Shown here: one piece after another, positions 34,351 to 44,079 of the stretch
How the letters are laid out: every line of letters begins with the position of its first letter
How positions within the stretch are numbered: the stretch's first letter is position 1
Assembly (NCBI RefSeq): GCF_003259225.1
Contig: NZ_QHJF01000005.1
Location: 186,001-250,000 of the forward strand
Direction: 5' to 3'
DNA from: Marinomonas arctica
GTDB taxonomy: Bacteria > Pseudomonadota > Gammaproteobacteria > Pseudomonadales > Marinomonadaceae
DNA: 64,000 bases
The notes under the pieces: model-generated
Databases searched by the model: none
What the model was told of the DNA's origin: nothing
Seen by the model: the letters and a program-made list of their open reading frames with translations, nothing else
Program-made: the position numbers and the translations under genes

Positions 34351-35217
34351 TCAACCACCAAATACCACGGTGCGTTTGCCATTCAAGAACACGCGTTTTT
34401 CCACGTGGCATTTCACGGCGTTGAACAAGGTAACACGTTCGATGTCTTGGCCCTTGGCGATTAGATCTTCAGCATAATGAGCATGGTTCACCACTTGAAT
34501 ACCTTGGGAAATAATCGGGCCTTCGTCGAGGTCGTTGTTAACATAATGGGCAGTCGCGCCGACCATTTTCACGCCTTTTTCCCAGGCTTGGTGATAAGGA
34601 CGGGCGCCTTTAAACCCTGGCAATAATGAGTGATGAATGTTGATCGCACGACCATCAAGGTATTCACACATGCTCGGCGAGAGCACTTGCATGTAGCGCG
34701 CTAGCACGACCAATTCAGTATCGTATTGCTCGATCAGTTCTCGTACTTGCGCTTCTTGTTCTAACTTGGTGTCGGCGGTGATTGGCAAGTGGTAATACGG
34801 AATACCGTGCCATTTAGCAAGGTCTTCCAAATCGGGATGATTGGAGATAATGACTGTGACGTCGATGTTTAGCTGACCGGTGCGAAAGCGATACAACAAA
34901 TCATTCAAACAATGATCGTATTTTGACACCATAATCGCGACTTTTTGTTTATGGTTCGGCGCGGTTAACGACCAATCCATCGAAAACTCTGCGGCACGTT
35001 CGGTAAATTCTGCGTTAAAGGCTTCTTCACTGAAATTTGCGTTCTGAGGCAAAAATTCTATACGAATAAAAAAACGTCCCGACTCTCGATCATCAAAAGA
35101 ATGAATCTCATCAATGTAATTACCGGCCTGAGCCATGTATCGAGTCACTACATCGACCGTTCCGATAATGCTTGGGCAGCTGGCGGTAAAAATCCAAGGC
35201 GCGGTTTTTGATTTCAT
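34351..35217 (-). CDS. purU: Formyltetrahydrofolate deformylase
   Basis: A 288-residue enzyme that hydrolyses 10-formyl-THF to THF and formate. An N-terminal ACT domain (~1-85) precedes the formyltransferase fold with INIHHSLLPGFKGARPYHQA (catalytic His) and GATAHYVNNDLDEGPII (catalytic Asp). It is the last gene of soxBDAG-purU. In that setting it recycles the folate pool charged by the methyl group of sarcosine, a common arrangement in glycine-betaine degraders. Confidence 0.95.
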   Translation of the reverse strand: MKSKTAPWIFTASCPSIIGTVDVVTRYMAQAGNYIDEIHSFDDRESGRFFIRIEFLPQNANFSEEAFNAEFTERAAEFSMDWSLTAPNHKQKVAIMVSKYDHCLNDLLYRFRTGQLNIDVTVIISNHPDLEDLAKWHGIPYYHLPITADTKLEQEAQVRELIEQYDTELVVLARYMQVLSPSMCEYLDGRAINIHHSLLPGFKGARPYHQAWEKGVKMVGATAHYVNNDLDEGPIISQGIQVVNHAHYAEDLIAKGQDIERVTLFNAVKCHVEKRVFLNGKRTVVFGG

Positions 35218-35320
35218 AAAATAATCTCTTATTGTCTTATGCTGTTTACGTCACAAAACAGGCTGACCACCATAAAGTGGCCAACCCAAACCGTGAATGA
35301 CACAAATGGATGAAAAGCCG

Positions 35321-35998
35321 TTAGTGGTGAACGACCAAACCGTATTCTCGACTGGCGTCTTGAATCCATAACCAGAGATAATCGGCAAAGCTGCGGCGTA
35401 CCACCAATTCGAATTGGTCCTCTGCCACACGACAAATCATCGCACCGCTTTTGGCAAATACGGTCGACACTACTTTGCCAACGGGAAACTCACTCGCATG
35501 TAAATCCACTGGGGTGGATTTTTTCAGCATATCCACCACATGGCGGCCAGACACATTAAAAATCGTTGTGCCACCACTGATATTCACCAATGAATAGTGA
35601 CCCATTAGCTTTTCAAAAAAGCTCGTTTCCAATTCAAACGCTTTTTCACCCACCATGATAATCAGCCATTCATCTGGCGATACCCAGCGAACTGAAACCT
35701 TACCTATTGGTGAATCATCCGCCGTTACTGACGTCAATGGCTGCATTGGCAATGCCACGCCCAATAAGGACTTGATTACTTCTTGCTGCTCTGCGGAGGG
35801 CATACAACGCAGGGTTAATAATCCCATCAACTTACGTTCATGAAAGTGCACACCGCCCTCTTGTGGGCCATGTTTTGCAACACTTTCTAGATCCGCATGG
35901 TGTAATGGGCTTTCCCCCATTATCTCGGCCGCGGGTAATTGGTTTGTCACCAATTTAGGTTCCGTTTTTAACTCAGCCGCTACAGTGACATCAGACAT
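35321..35998 (-). CDS. soxG: Sarcosine oxidase gamma subunit
   Basis: A 225-residue small structural subunit of heterotetrameric sarcosine oxidase, related in fold to the aminomethyltransferase domain. Recognisable stretches are VRWVSPDEWLIIM and SLVNISGGTTIFNVSGRHVVDMLKK. It overlaps the end of soxA by 8 bp, so translation is coupled. The N terminus has a family-typical variable extension of ~40 residues. Confidence 0.92.
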   Translation of the reverse strand: MSDVTVAAELKTEPKLVTNQLPAAEIMGESPLHHADLESVAKHGPQEGGVHFHERKLMGLLTLRCMPSAEQQEVIKSLLGVALPMQPLTSVTADDSPIGKVSVRWVSPDEWLIIMVGEKAFELETSFFEKLMGHYSLVNISGGTTIFNVSGRHVVDMLKKSTPVDLHASEFPVGKVVSTVFAKSGAMICRVAEDQFELVVRRSFADYLWLWIQDASREYGLVVHH

Positions 35999-38900
35999 GT
36001 TGACGCTCCCCTTTTGGATCTAAAAATACTGGGCTACAAATTTCCGCTTCGATCACTCGACCATCCGCCAATGGGTAAAAGACTTTTTGCCCCATTTTAT
36101 CTAAGCCGCCTTTGACAAAGCCCATGGCAACGGAACGATTTAAGTTCGCGCTCCAGTAACTTGACGTTACATGACCAACCATTGGCATAGGAATCGGCGC
36201 TTTCGGATCGAATACGCCTTGCGCGCCTTCTGGCAATACCACATTCGGATCAATGGTTTTCAGACCCACCAGCTGTTTACGATTCTCACGAACGCAGTCT
36301 TCACGCTGCATTCCGCGCTTACCGATAAAGCTAAAGGGTTTCTGCATCGACACGGCCCACGACATGCCTAAGTCAAACGGATGCACAGAACCATCGGTGT
36401 CTTGACCCGCAATAATAAAGCCTTTTTCCGCCCGCAAAATATGCATGGTTTCTGTGCCGTATGGTGTTAGGTTAAACTCTTCACCCTGCTCAAATAACGC
36501 TTTCCAAACGTGCATGCCATAGTTGGCTTGAACGTTGATTTCGAACGACAACTCGCCTGTGAAAGAAATGCGGAATACTCGTGCTGGCACGCCCGCGACC
36601 GTCATGGATTTCCAATCCATAAAGGCCATGTTGTCTTTGGATACATCATAGTCGGTTAATTTTTCCAACAGCTTACGGCTGTTTGGTCCAGAAATCGTCA
36701 TGGTTGACCAATGGTCGGTGACACTGGTGAAGTACACCTCCAACTCAGGCCATTCGGTTTGATGGTAAATCTCTAACCAAGACAAGACGCGGGCGGCACC
36801 GCCCGTCGTTGTGGTCATCAAGAAATGATTTTCCGCCAAACAGGAAGTCACACCGTCGTCGAAGACCATACCGTCTTCACCACACATCAAACCATAACGG
36901 CATTTACCGACGGGTAATTTCGCCCAAGCGTTGGTGTAAACACGCCCTAAGAACTCCCGTGCGTCTTTGCCTTGAATATCAATTTTGCCCAAGGTGGAGG
37001 CGTCTAATATGCCGACCGATTCACGTGTCGCTAAACATTCTCGGTTGAGTGCTTCTTGCATGGTTTCATTGCCCTTCGGGTAATACCAAGCACGTTTCCA
37101 CTGCCCTACGTCTTCAAATTTCGCCCCACGTTCCACATGCCAAGCGTGCATGGCTGTATAGCGTTTTGGGTCAAATAATTCTCCGCAATCCCGTCCAGCA
37201 ATGGCGCCAAACGTCACCGGCGTGTAGTTCGGGCGGAAAATGGTTGTGCCGGTTTGAGGGATGGTTTGCTTAAGTATTTTCGCGGCAATCGCCATGCCGT
37301 TAATATTGCCCAACTTACCTTGGTCAGTACCAAAGCCCATGGCGGTATAACGTTTCACATGCTCAATGGATTCAAAGCCTTCACGACACGCTAATTCAAT
37401 ACCCGCAGCCGTCACGTCGTTTTGATAATCGACAAACTGCTTAGGCGCTTTTGATGTCGGTTTGGTATGAGGAAGGTGGAACAAAGCCATGGCTTTGCTC
37501 TCTTGAATTTGTTCGGCTTCAGGCAATACTCGCTCAGGTTTCGCCAAGCCCAAGTGAGACAAGGCGTCTGATGCGGCGCTGAACCCCTCGGACAGTGCGG
37601 CAGCGGTTGAAAAGGCGCCATTAATTGCACCAGCAGTAAGCTGTTTTTGATAGGTCTTACCTGGTGTAAAACCGAGAATATCATCGTTCCAAACCGGACG
37701 AGCGCCCGTATGACAAGACAAGTGAATCACCGGACTCCAACCGCCCGATGTGGCCACTGTGTCTGCGGCCATTTTGACGATAGGCCCCACCACGGCATCG
37801 CCGGCTTCGTTAAGCGGTGCAATAGAAACGCCCGTCACTCGCTTATTGCCGTGCGCCTCAATGACGCCAGACCCCACCAAAATGCTGATGCCACGTTCCC
37901 GCGCGGCTTCAACAAAGGTGCCTTTTGGGTTCTTGCGCGAGTCCACAATGGCGACGACTCGACGACCTGCGTCGTGCCAATCTAGCGCAGCGCGATAAGC
38001 ATTGTCATTGGAAGTCATTAAGACCAAATCCTTGCCCGGCACTACGCCATAACGGTTGATATAAGTCGATACCGCATTCGCCACCATGCAACCAGGTATA
38101 TCGTTGTTGCCATACACCAAAGGGCGTTCATGAGCGCCCGTTGCCAAGATCACCCATTTGGCACGCACACGATGCAAGCGTTGAGCGATTTGACCATTGG
38201 GCGCACGATCGGCAAATTGATCGGTACAATGCTGTTGAATAGTTAAAAAGTTATGATCGTGATAGCCGTTTACCTGAGAGTTTGGCAGCATCAAAACATC
38301 CGCGCAGCCAGACAATTCTTGCACGACTTCCGCGACCCATTCGGCGGCTGGTTTGCCATTCAGCGTTTCTTTGCTGCTTAATAAACTGCCACCAAATTCA
38401 CTTTGCTCATCGGCAATAATCACGCGAGCACCGGCTCGTGCGGCACTTAACGCCGCCGCCAAGCCGGCTGGGCCTGCGCCAACGATGAGCAGGTCACAAT
38501 GTTGGTTCATCTTGTCGTAAATGTCTGGATCATTTTCCTTTGGTGCACGACCAAGACCTGCGGCTTTACGAATATAGGATTCGTAAGTTTCCCACATGGA
38601 TTTTGGGTACATAAAGGTTTTGTAATAAAACCCCGGTGGCATCATTTTCCCACCGACTTTCCCCACCAAGCCCATCAAATCCATATCAACGTTGGGCCAA
38701 CCATTGGTACTGCTCGCCACCAAGCCCGCATACAGCGACTGTTGGGTGGCGCGCACGTTTGGAATTTGCGTGGCTTCGGTCGAGCCAATTTGCATGATGG
38801 CGTTTGGTTCTTCCGCGCCCGCCGCGACAATACCGCGCGGACGACTGTATTTAAAACTGCGACCCACAATATCAACGCCATTTGCCAACAAAGCTGAGGC

Positions 38901-39023
38901 CAAGGTATCGCCTTCGAAGCCTTTGTATTGTTTGCCATTGTAAGTAAAAGTCAGCGGTTTAGCGCGATCGATTCGTCCACCTTCTTGAAGACGATTAGAC
39001 TGCTTGCTCAAATCTTGTGTCAT
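35991..39023 (-). CDS. soxA: Sarcosine oxidase alpha subunit
   Basis: A 1010-residue subunit. The N-terminal ferredoxin-like part (FTYNGKQYKGFEGDTLASAL) is followed by the NAD-binding Rossmann site CDLLIVGAGPAGLAAALSAA (about residues 170-190) and a FAD/NAD disulfide-reductase-like middle. The C-terminal third (~600-1000) is a GcvT-like aminomethyltransferase domain that takes the formaldehyde unit onto tetrahydrofolate. The enzyme oxidatively demethylates sarcosine to glycine and 5,10-methylene-THF with H2O2. Gene order soxB-D-A-G-purU is standard. The length is normal and all domains are intact. Confidence 0.96.
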   Translation of the reverse strand: MTQDLSKQSNRLQEGGRIDRAKPLTFTYNGKQYKGFEGDTLASALLANGVDIVGRSFKYSRPRGIVAAGAEEPNAIMQIGSTEATQIPNVRATQQSLYAGLVASSTNGWPNVDMDLMGLVGKVGGKMMPPGFYYKTFMYPKSMWETYESYIRKAAGLGRAPKENDPDIYDKMNQHCDLLIVGAGPAGLAAALSAARAGARVIIADEQSEFGGSLLSSKETLNGKPAAEWVAEVVQELSGCADVLMLPNSQVNGYHDHNFLTIQQHCTDQFADRAPNGQIAQRLHRVRAKWVILATGAHERPLVYGNNDIPGCMVANAVSTYINRYGVVPGKDLVLMTSNDNAYRAALDWHDAGRRVVAIVDSRKNPKGTFVEAARERGISILVGSGVIEAHGNKRVTGVSIAPLNEAGDAVVGPIVKMAADTVATSGGWSPVIHLSCHTGARPVWNDDILGFTPGKTYQKQLTAGAINGAFSTAAALSEGFSAASDALSHLGLAKPERVLPEAEQIQESKAMALFHLPHTKPTSKAPKQFVDYQNDVTAAGIELACREGFESIEHVKRYTAMGFGTDQGKLGNINGMAIAAKILKQTIPQTGTTIFRPNYTPVTFGAIAGRDCGELFDPKRYTAMHAWHVERGAKFEDVGQWKRAWYYPKGNETMQEALNRECLATRESVGILDASTLGKIDIQGKDAREFLGRVYTNAWAKLPVGKCRYGLMCGEDGMVFDDGVTSCLAENHFLMTTTTGGAARVLSWLEIYHQTEWPELEVYFTSVTDHWSTMTISGPNSRKLLEKLTDYDVSKDNMAFMDWKSMTVAGVPARVFRISFTGELSFEINVQANYGMHVWKALFEQGEEFNLTPYGTETMHILRAEKGFIIAGQDTDGSVHPFDLGMSWAVSMQKPFSFIGKRGMQREDCVRENRKQLVGLKTIDPNVVLPEGAQGVFDPKAPIPMPMVGHVTSSYWSANLNRSVAMGFVKGGLDKMGQKVFYPLADGRVIEAEICSPVFLDPKGERQHV

Positions 39024-39035
39024 AATATCGCGCCT

Positions 39036-39329
39036 CTATTTCACGTCGTCGGCTACAACAGAGGGCTTTTCGCCCACCTTGTAGACTTCTTTGATTTCGT
39101 AAGTTTGGGTGTCACGTGTGACGTTAAAGTATTTACGGCAACCCGCCCCATGCACCCACAGTTCATGATGTATGCCACGCGGATTCGCACGAAAATACAT
39201 AAACTCACCCCATTCTTTGTCTGTGCAGGCATCGGGATCTAGTGGTCGTGCAATATGCGCCTGACCTGCCACATGAAATTCTTCTTCCTCGCGGTATTCG
39301 CAACAATGCGGGCAATAAATATGAAACAT
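39036..39329 (-). CDS. soxD: Sarcosine oxidase delta subunit
   Basis: A 97-residue zinc-binding small subunit. The N terminus IYCPHCCEYREEEEFHVAGQ has the Cys and His zinc ligands, and HGAGCRKYFNVTRDT near the C terminus holds the last Cys. It sits between soxB and soxA with short gaps (32 bp and 12 bp) and AGGAGAGA as its ribosome binding site. Confidence 0.95.
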   Translation of the reverse strand: MFHIYCPHCCEYREEEEFHVAGQAHIARPLDPDACTDKEWGEFMYFRANPRGIHHELWVHGAGCRKYFNVTRDTQTYEIKEVYKVGEKPSVVADDVK

Positions 39330-39361
39330 GGTATTTCTCTCCTAATTCGGTCTTCGCCCGC

Positions 39362-40615
39362 TTAATGTGCTACGCCAGCCGCGCCGTGTTCATCCACCAG
39401 CGCGCCGTTATGGAAACGGAACATGGAAAAAGGTTTCGCCAATGGGTGCATTTCGCCTTTCGCCAAAGACGCAGCAAACACATGACCTGAGCCTGGCGTT
39501 GCTTTAAACCCGCCCGTTCCCCAACCACAGTTGAAAAACAAATTCTTTACCGGAGTTTCGCTGATAATCGGACAGGCATCTGGACAAGTGTCGACGATAC
39601 CGCCCCATTGGCGGTTCATGCGCACACGGCTGAAAACCGGAAACATTTCGACAATCGCTTGAATGGTGTGCTCAATAGTGGAATAAGAACCTCGCTGACC
39701 ATAGCCGTTGTAACTGTCGATCCCAGCCCCGATTACCAAATCGCCTTTGTCTGATTGCGACGCGTAACCATGTACTTGGTTCGACATGACCACTGTATCG
39801 AGAATCGGCTTGATGGGTTCTGACACCAAAGCTTGTAAAGGATGAGATTCTAGCGGCAATTCAAAGCCCGCCATTTTGGCCAGTACGCTGGAATTCCCTG
39901 CGACGACACAACCCACTCGGTCAGCACGAATTTCGCCATAACGGGCCGTACGCACACCAACAACGGTACCATCTTCGATAATGAGATCTTCCACTTCGGT
40001 TTGCTGGATCAAATCCACGCCATGGGCATCCGCGCCACGAGCAAAGCCCCATGCCACAGCATCGTGACGAGCGACACCCGCACGCGGTTGCCACGATGCT
40101 CCCAACACTGGGTAACGTGCACGATCAGAACAGTCCAGCACGGGGACAATTTCTTTGACTTGCTGCGTGTCTAACACTTCACCATCGATGCCATTTAAAC
40201 GGTTGGCATTGACGCGACGTTGAATGTCGCGCATGTCTTGCAAGGTGTGGCCTAGGTTCAAACAACCACGTTGTGAAAACATCACGTTGTAGTTCAAATC
40301 CTGTGACAGACCTTCCCACAGCTTCATAGCGTGCTCATACAAATGCGCCGCTTCATCCCATAAATAATTAGAACGAACAATCGTGGTATTGCGTGCTGTG
40401 TTACCACCACCTAAAAAGCCTTTTTCAATCACCGCGACATTGGTGATGCCAAACTCTTTTGCCAAATAATACGCTGTCGCCAAACCATGGCCGCCACCGC
40501 CTACAATGATCACATCGTATTTCTTTTTCGGGGTCGGATTACGCCACACCCGCTGCCAGTTTTCATGATGGCTAAAACTGTGCTTTAACAACCCAAAGCC
40601 TGAATAATGCTGCAT
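39362..40615 (-). CDS. soxB: Sarcosine oxidase beta subunit
   Basis: A 417-residue catalytic flavoprotein subunit of the DAO family. It has the FAD-binding [20 protein letters not shown] (about residues 34-52), the NTTIVRSNY box, and [18 protein letters not shown], the segment that carries the His known to bind FMN covalently in characterised beta subunits. The C-terminal [16 protein letters not shown] closes the FAD site. First gene of the sox operon; the upstream 328-bp region has no coding sequence. Confidence 0.96.
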   Translation of the reverse strand: MQHYSGFGLLKHSFSHHENWQRVWRNPTPKKKYDVIIVGGGGHGLATAYYLAKEFGITNVAVIEKGFLGGGNTARNTTIVRSNYLWDEAAHLYEHAMKLWEGLSQDLNYNVMFSQRGCLNLGHTLQDMRDIQRRVNANRLNGIDGEVLDTQQVKEIVPVLDCSDRARYPVLGASWQPRAGVARHDAVAWGFARGADAHGVDLIQQTEVEDLIIEDGTVVGVRTARYGEIRADRVGCVVAGNSSVLAKMAGFELPLESHPLQALVSEPIKPILDTVVMSNQVHGYASQSDKGDLVIGAGIDSYNGYGQRGSYSTIEHTIQAIVEMFPVFSRVRMNRQWGGIVDTCPDACPIISETPVKNLFFNCGWGTGGFKATPGSGHVFAASLAKGEMHPLAKPFSMFRFHNGALVDEHGAAGVAH

Positions 40616-40823
40616 CAGATCAGCTCCTTATGTGGACAAAAAAATGTGATGAATGAAAGCGCATTAACCACCTGTTACGACTGATGATAAAGACAATGAT
40701 TTTTTATCTAATGCTTGGAAGCGTCCAGCGAATGACAAATTACGACAGCGGGCATGACGGCTTTGGATAGGGCCATGAACTAGGTGAGTTTATGATTTAA
40801 TAGCTCATTCTTATGGAAAGCCG

Positions 40824-40839
40824 AAGACACCCATTTGAC
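40824..40839 (+). repeat. Isolated REP-like half-site
   Basis: AAGACACCCATTTGAC matches the array sequence at 23269-23285 except for one T. Its occurrence 16 kb from the array, between genes, is what a dispersed REP family predicts. Confidence 0.6.
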
Positions 40840-40899
40840 GAGTCCCCCCAACCTATAAATTAACATTCATAATAGTACTTTGTTCCAAATATCAACTCA

Positions 40900-40922
40900 T
40901 TTGTTATACTATGTAATACAAA
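40900..40922 (+). promoter_or_regulatory. Putative promoter/operator of the DinJ-YafQ pair
   Basis: An imperfect palindrome with TTTGT and ACAAA arms encloses a TATACT -10 box (40905-40910). The best -35 is TTGTTC at 40880 with a rather long 19-bp spacer. Overlap of operator and -10 suits autorepression by the antitoxin-toxin complex. Confidence 0.5.
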
Positions 40923-40943
40923 GCAACATATTAGGAGCAAATT

Positions 40944-41210
40944 ATGAAGAACGAAATGCTCAGTACTCGTATAGATCACGAAACTAAAGCCGCGTTTACA
41001 CACATCTGTGATGAAGTCGGTTTAAGCCCTTCACAAGCCATTAAGCTGTTTGCGAAAGCCGTTATCAACCACGGCGGAATTCCGTTTGATATAAAAATGC
41101 GTCAACCAAATACAGACACCATCGCCGCAATGAAAGAGCTGAATCAAGGCCAAGGACATAAGGCCGAATCCGTCAGCAGCATGTTTGAGGAATTAACAGA
41201 GGCAAGGTAG
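40944..41210 (+). CDS. dinJ: Antitoxin, RelB/DinJ family
   Basis: An 88-residue antitoxin. The N-terminal ribbon-helix-helix (MLSTRIDHETKAAFTHICDE and VGLSPSQAIKLFAKAVIN) binds DNA. The segment GGIPFDIKMRQPN is the DinJ hallmark, and the C-terminal tail wraps the toxin. TTAGGAGCAAATT provides a good ribosome binding site. The toxin gene follows 6 bp later. Confidence 0.93.
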   Translation: MKNEMLSTRIDHETKAAFTHICDEVGLSPSQAIKLFAKAVINHGGIPFDIKMRQPNTDTIAAMKELNQGQGHKAESVSSMFEELTEAR

Positions 41211-41216
41211 CCGACA

Positions 41217-41486
41217 ATGTATCAGCTTGTATATTCAACACAATTCAAAAAAGATTTTAAGAAAATCACCAAAATGCCCATTGCCGACATCATTGAAGTT
41301 GGGAATATCATTTCCCGCCTACAGCGCGGAGAAAGCTTAGATACTAAGCACGTAAATCATCCACTAACAGGAAATTGGCTCGGATTCAAAGACTGCCATA
41401 TAAAACCGGATTTGGTTCTTATTTACAGAGTAATAGATAACGCCTTACAACTGGCTAGAATTGGATCTCATAGTGACGTTTTTTGA
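41217..41486 (+). CDS. yafQ: Toxin, YafQ/RelE family mRNA interferase
   Basis: An 89-residue RelE-fold toxin that cleaves mRNA on the ribosome. It has the YafQ features LVYSTQFKKDFKKITK, HVNHPLTGNWLGFKDCHIKP (catalytic His region), DLVLIYRV and ARIGSHSDVF with the conserved C-terminal His. Fully intact and paired with its antitoxin, so likely functional. Confidence 0.93.
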   Translation: MYQLVYSTQFKKDFKKITKMPIADIIEVGNIISRLQRGESLDTKHVNHPLTGNWLGFKDCHIKPDLVLIYRVIDNALQLARIGSHSDVF

Positions 41487-41782
41487 CTCTTAGCGCCTCA
41501 GTTTTCTGCAACAGACAATCGAATCAAGTTGTCATCTGACAACCTTCGTATCTAAAACTACACTTTCACGAAAGCAAAGGCTGGACGGTTAAGTCATCAG
41601 GATCTAGCGCACACGCTTGGGGAATACTCCGATGCCCAAATAACAGCCTAGATTGTCGATGTAGGGAATTTTGCTCGATGAGTATATGGAGCACTCCTAA
41701 GAATAGTGCAAATCACGCCAAGCAGATTAGAAGAGTCGTCGATAATTGCATTTTTCAAAGCAATGATTAAGAGAGTTAGACC

Positions 41783-42340
41783 ATGAAAGAATACGAGTTC
41801 ACCTTAACCTTTGCCTTACCCACTAGAGATACCGACCCACAATTTTATCTTGATGCACTAATGGAAGCCGGCTGTGACGATGCCATGATTGGTGTAGGTG
41901 TTTCAGGACGAATAGCGTTAAATTTTACTCGTCACTCCGATAGCGCGATCGATGCGATGACATCAGCATTGGAAAACGTTTTATCCGCTATACCAAATGC
42001 GACATTGATTGAATCTAGCCCAGACTTAGTTGGAGTCTCTGATATTGCAGCGATTCTAAAAGTGAGTCGTCAAGCAGTACAAAAGATGGTAAACAAGCAC
42101 ATTATGACCTTCCCTACGCCTGTGCATTCTGGAGCCACGCAGATATGGCATTTAGCAAACGTTTTAGCGTGGAGCACGACTCATACAAACCACTCACCTA
42201 TCAATCACTCGTTAATTGAAATCGCTGAAGCATCACGAAAAATCAATTTAGCGAGAGAAATCAGTGATCTTAAAGACGTAATACCAAGTCAGATTACTAA
42301 ACTATTTCTACCATCAGACAGCTTGATAGAGCTGCAGTAA
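41783..42340 (+). CDS. Helix-turn-helix DNA-binding protein, hypothetical
   Basis: A 185-residue protein. The N-terminal ~85 residues (FTLTFALPTRDTDPQFYLDA and LMEAGCDDAMIGVGVSGRIA) form an alpha/beta unit I do not recognise. Residues ~84-130 contain an excisionase/MerR-like HTH (VGVSDIAAILKVSRQAVQKM) followed by PTPVHSGATQIWHLANVLAW, the layout of phage-type HTH_17 proteins. Its neighbours are a toxin-antitoxin pair and a GGCT-like enzyme. The role is unknown; possibly a remnant of a mobile element regulator. Confidence 0.65.
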   Translation: MKEYEFTLTFALPTRDTDPQFYLDALMEAGCDDAMIGVGVSGRIALNFTRHSDSAIDAMTSALENVLSAIPNATLIESSPDLVGVSDIAAILKVSRQAVQKMVNKHIMTFPTPVHSGATQIWHLANVLAWSTTHTNHSPINHSLIEIAEASRKINLAREISDLKDVIPSQITKLFLPSDSLIELQ

Positions 42341-42354
42341 AATACGCTTTTTAT

Positions 42355-42768
42355 TTATCGACTACGATACAACGCAGCATGCTCAAGGCCATACTCGCCA
42401 GCTAGCTCCTGCATGACCTGCGCACCTTCTAGCATTTCTGGTGGTTTACCATAAGTTAAGACAGGTATCTCATCGCCAGTTTCTAGGCAAATAACAGACA
42501 TTCTCACCTTGCGATAACCATCTGGTGCCGTGATTCTTTCCAACGTATCCATTTCCACTAAGACGTCATCTGGCACGTCAAACACCTGCCCTCTGACGTG
42601 ATGCCCCTCGCCTGCCTGCAATATCAACCAAGGTGAAAAACGCTGACCCACAAGATACAAAGGGAAACGTTCTTTGGTTTCAAAATCCCCCCGATAACGA
42701 ATACCCTTATTGGTTTCAAAGTTAGGAAACCCTTCTTTCAACGTCCCAAAGACAAAAATCTTGTGCAT
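42355..42768 (-). CDS. Gamma-glutamylcyclotransferase-like protein
   Basis: A 137-residue GGCT/AIG2-like fold protein. The N terminus KIFVFGTLKEGFPN is the substrate-binding YGSLxxG-type loop, and VDVP-like VRGQVFDVPDDVLVEMDTLE holds the Glu of the family active site. Members open gamma-glutamyl amines or peptides to 5-oxoproline; the substrate is unknown. Its start ATG follows TAGGAG. Convergent with the HTH gene. Confidence 0.82.
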   Translation of the reverse strand: MHKIFVFGTLKEGFPNFETNKGIRYRGDFETKERFPLYLVGQRFSPWLILQAGEGHHVRGQVFDVPDDVLVEMDTLERITAPDGYRKVRMSVICLETGDEIPVLTYGKPPEMLEGAQVMQELAGEYGLEHAALYRSR

Positions 42769-42842
42769 TCATAGGCTCCTAACTAATAAATGTCGGTCTG
42801 TTGTCTAAACAGTCATTGTGGCAAAGCAAAGGCATGGCATAT

Positions 42843-43829
42843 TCACAACGTCGCTTTTATAAAATTATCGACGATATCCAGTACATCATCCTGCCAATAT
42901 GGTGCACCACCATGATCTCCGCCGTGAAGTTTTATCATTCTGACGTCGTGTTGGTTCTTTTTTAAAGCATCAAATAACATCACACTTTGCCCAAACGGAA
43001 CAAGTCGATCCTTGTCACCATGGACAATCAAGAAAGGAGGCATGCTTTCAGAAGGCGAAATATACGTCATTGGTGAGGTTTTTTTTGCTGCTTCTATGTG
43101 ATTCAGAACATTTTTGCCACCGAGCAACATACCTTCGGGTGAATTAGGCTGAATATGATCATAGGTTGATGGCTCTTCATTCATCTTCCAAATAGCGGTT
43201 GGACCATAATAATCAATAACTGCTTTTAATTTAATGGGCTCACCCTCTAACGTATCGAAGTCACGTGTATCGAGTGTTGTTCCAACCATACTTGCGGTAT
43301 GACCGCCAGAGGAATCGCCCCAGACAACTAATTTTTCAGGATCACCATAATACTCTTCACCATGTTCTATCATGAAACGAATGGCGCTCTTAGCGTCCTC
43401 CACTTGCGCAGGAAATGGTGCAACCGTTGATGGTCGATATTCGACTAATGCGACGATATAACCTCTGTCTGCAAAACGTGATAACTGAGTTACTTCATTT
43501 CCCATATTTTGCTTAAACCATGCCGACCCCTGCACATAAATAACAATAGGAAAACGAGTTGTTTTACTCTCTTCTCCATTGGATTCTTTTAAAACTGGCT
43601 TAATGATCGTCAAATGAAGATCCATATCGGATTTATGAGCGTAAACGACATTATTCACTAACTTGAAAGAACGAATGGTGTGGTGTGCCTTCCGCTCTTC
43701 TATGCCCTCTACATGGACGGTGCTATTAGGAAATTCATCATAGCTGGCTTGTTGTGCTGGAATGATATCGGCATTGGCATAAGAACTAACGACCGTCGCC
43801 AGCAAAATAGTAGACATTGTAAATTTCAT
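42843..43829 (-). CDS. Secreted alpha/beta-hydrolase (esterase/peptidase-like)
   Basis: A 328-residue exported hydrolase with a signal peptide cleaved after ADA/SYANA near residue 20. The oxyanion region reads VIYVQGSAWFKQ instead of the usual HGGG. The nucleophile lies in WGDSSGGH (about residue 172), the acid in HGDKDRLV and the His in GGDHGGAP. It resembles BD-FAE-type carboxylesterases and is distantly related to the broken lipoprotein esterase at 33.1-34.0 kb. Monocistronic. Confidence 0.85.
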   Translation of the reverse strand: MKFTMSTILLATVVSSYANADIIPAQQASYDEFPNSTVHVEGIEERKAHHTIRSFKLVNNVVYAHKSDMDLHLTIIKPVLKESNGEESKTTRFPIVIYVQGSAWFKQNMGNEVTQLSRFADRGYIVALVEYRPSTVAPFPAQVEDAKSAIRFMIEHGEEYYGDPEKLVVWGDSSGGHTASMVGTTLDTRDFDTLEGEPIKLKAVIDYYGPTAIWKMNEEPSTYDHIQPNSPEGMLLGGKNVLNHIEAAKKTSPMTYISPSESMPPFLIVHGDKDRLVPFGQSVMLFDALKKNQHDVRMIKLHGGDHGGAPYWQDDVLDIVDNFIKATL

Positions 43830-44079
43830 TTGAACATCCTCTTTCCATTATATTTATTATTTGTAAGTCATGCAGATTAACAACCGTTAAAATATCGTTC
43901 TTTCCACTAGAACGTCATTATGATGTATGACCAGCCCGCCAACCAATTCAAAAATGATTTCTATTATTAGAAATAGAGACGGTACCGGCTATTGATGCCA
44001 TCAGCTTTGCCAACGATTACTAACAGCTGGGAAAGATGAATACTTTGGGAGCCAAATAGCAAGGATGTAAAAGACTAAA

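Larger units (their letters stand above)
40616..40943. other. Intergenic region between soxB and the toxin-antitoxin pair
   Basis: 328 bp. It contains the soxB promoter (not resolved), a lone REP-like element at 40824-40839 and the toxin-antitoxin promoter near 40880-40922. Confidence 0.6.
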
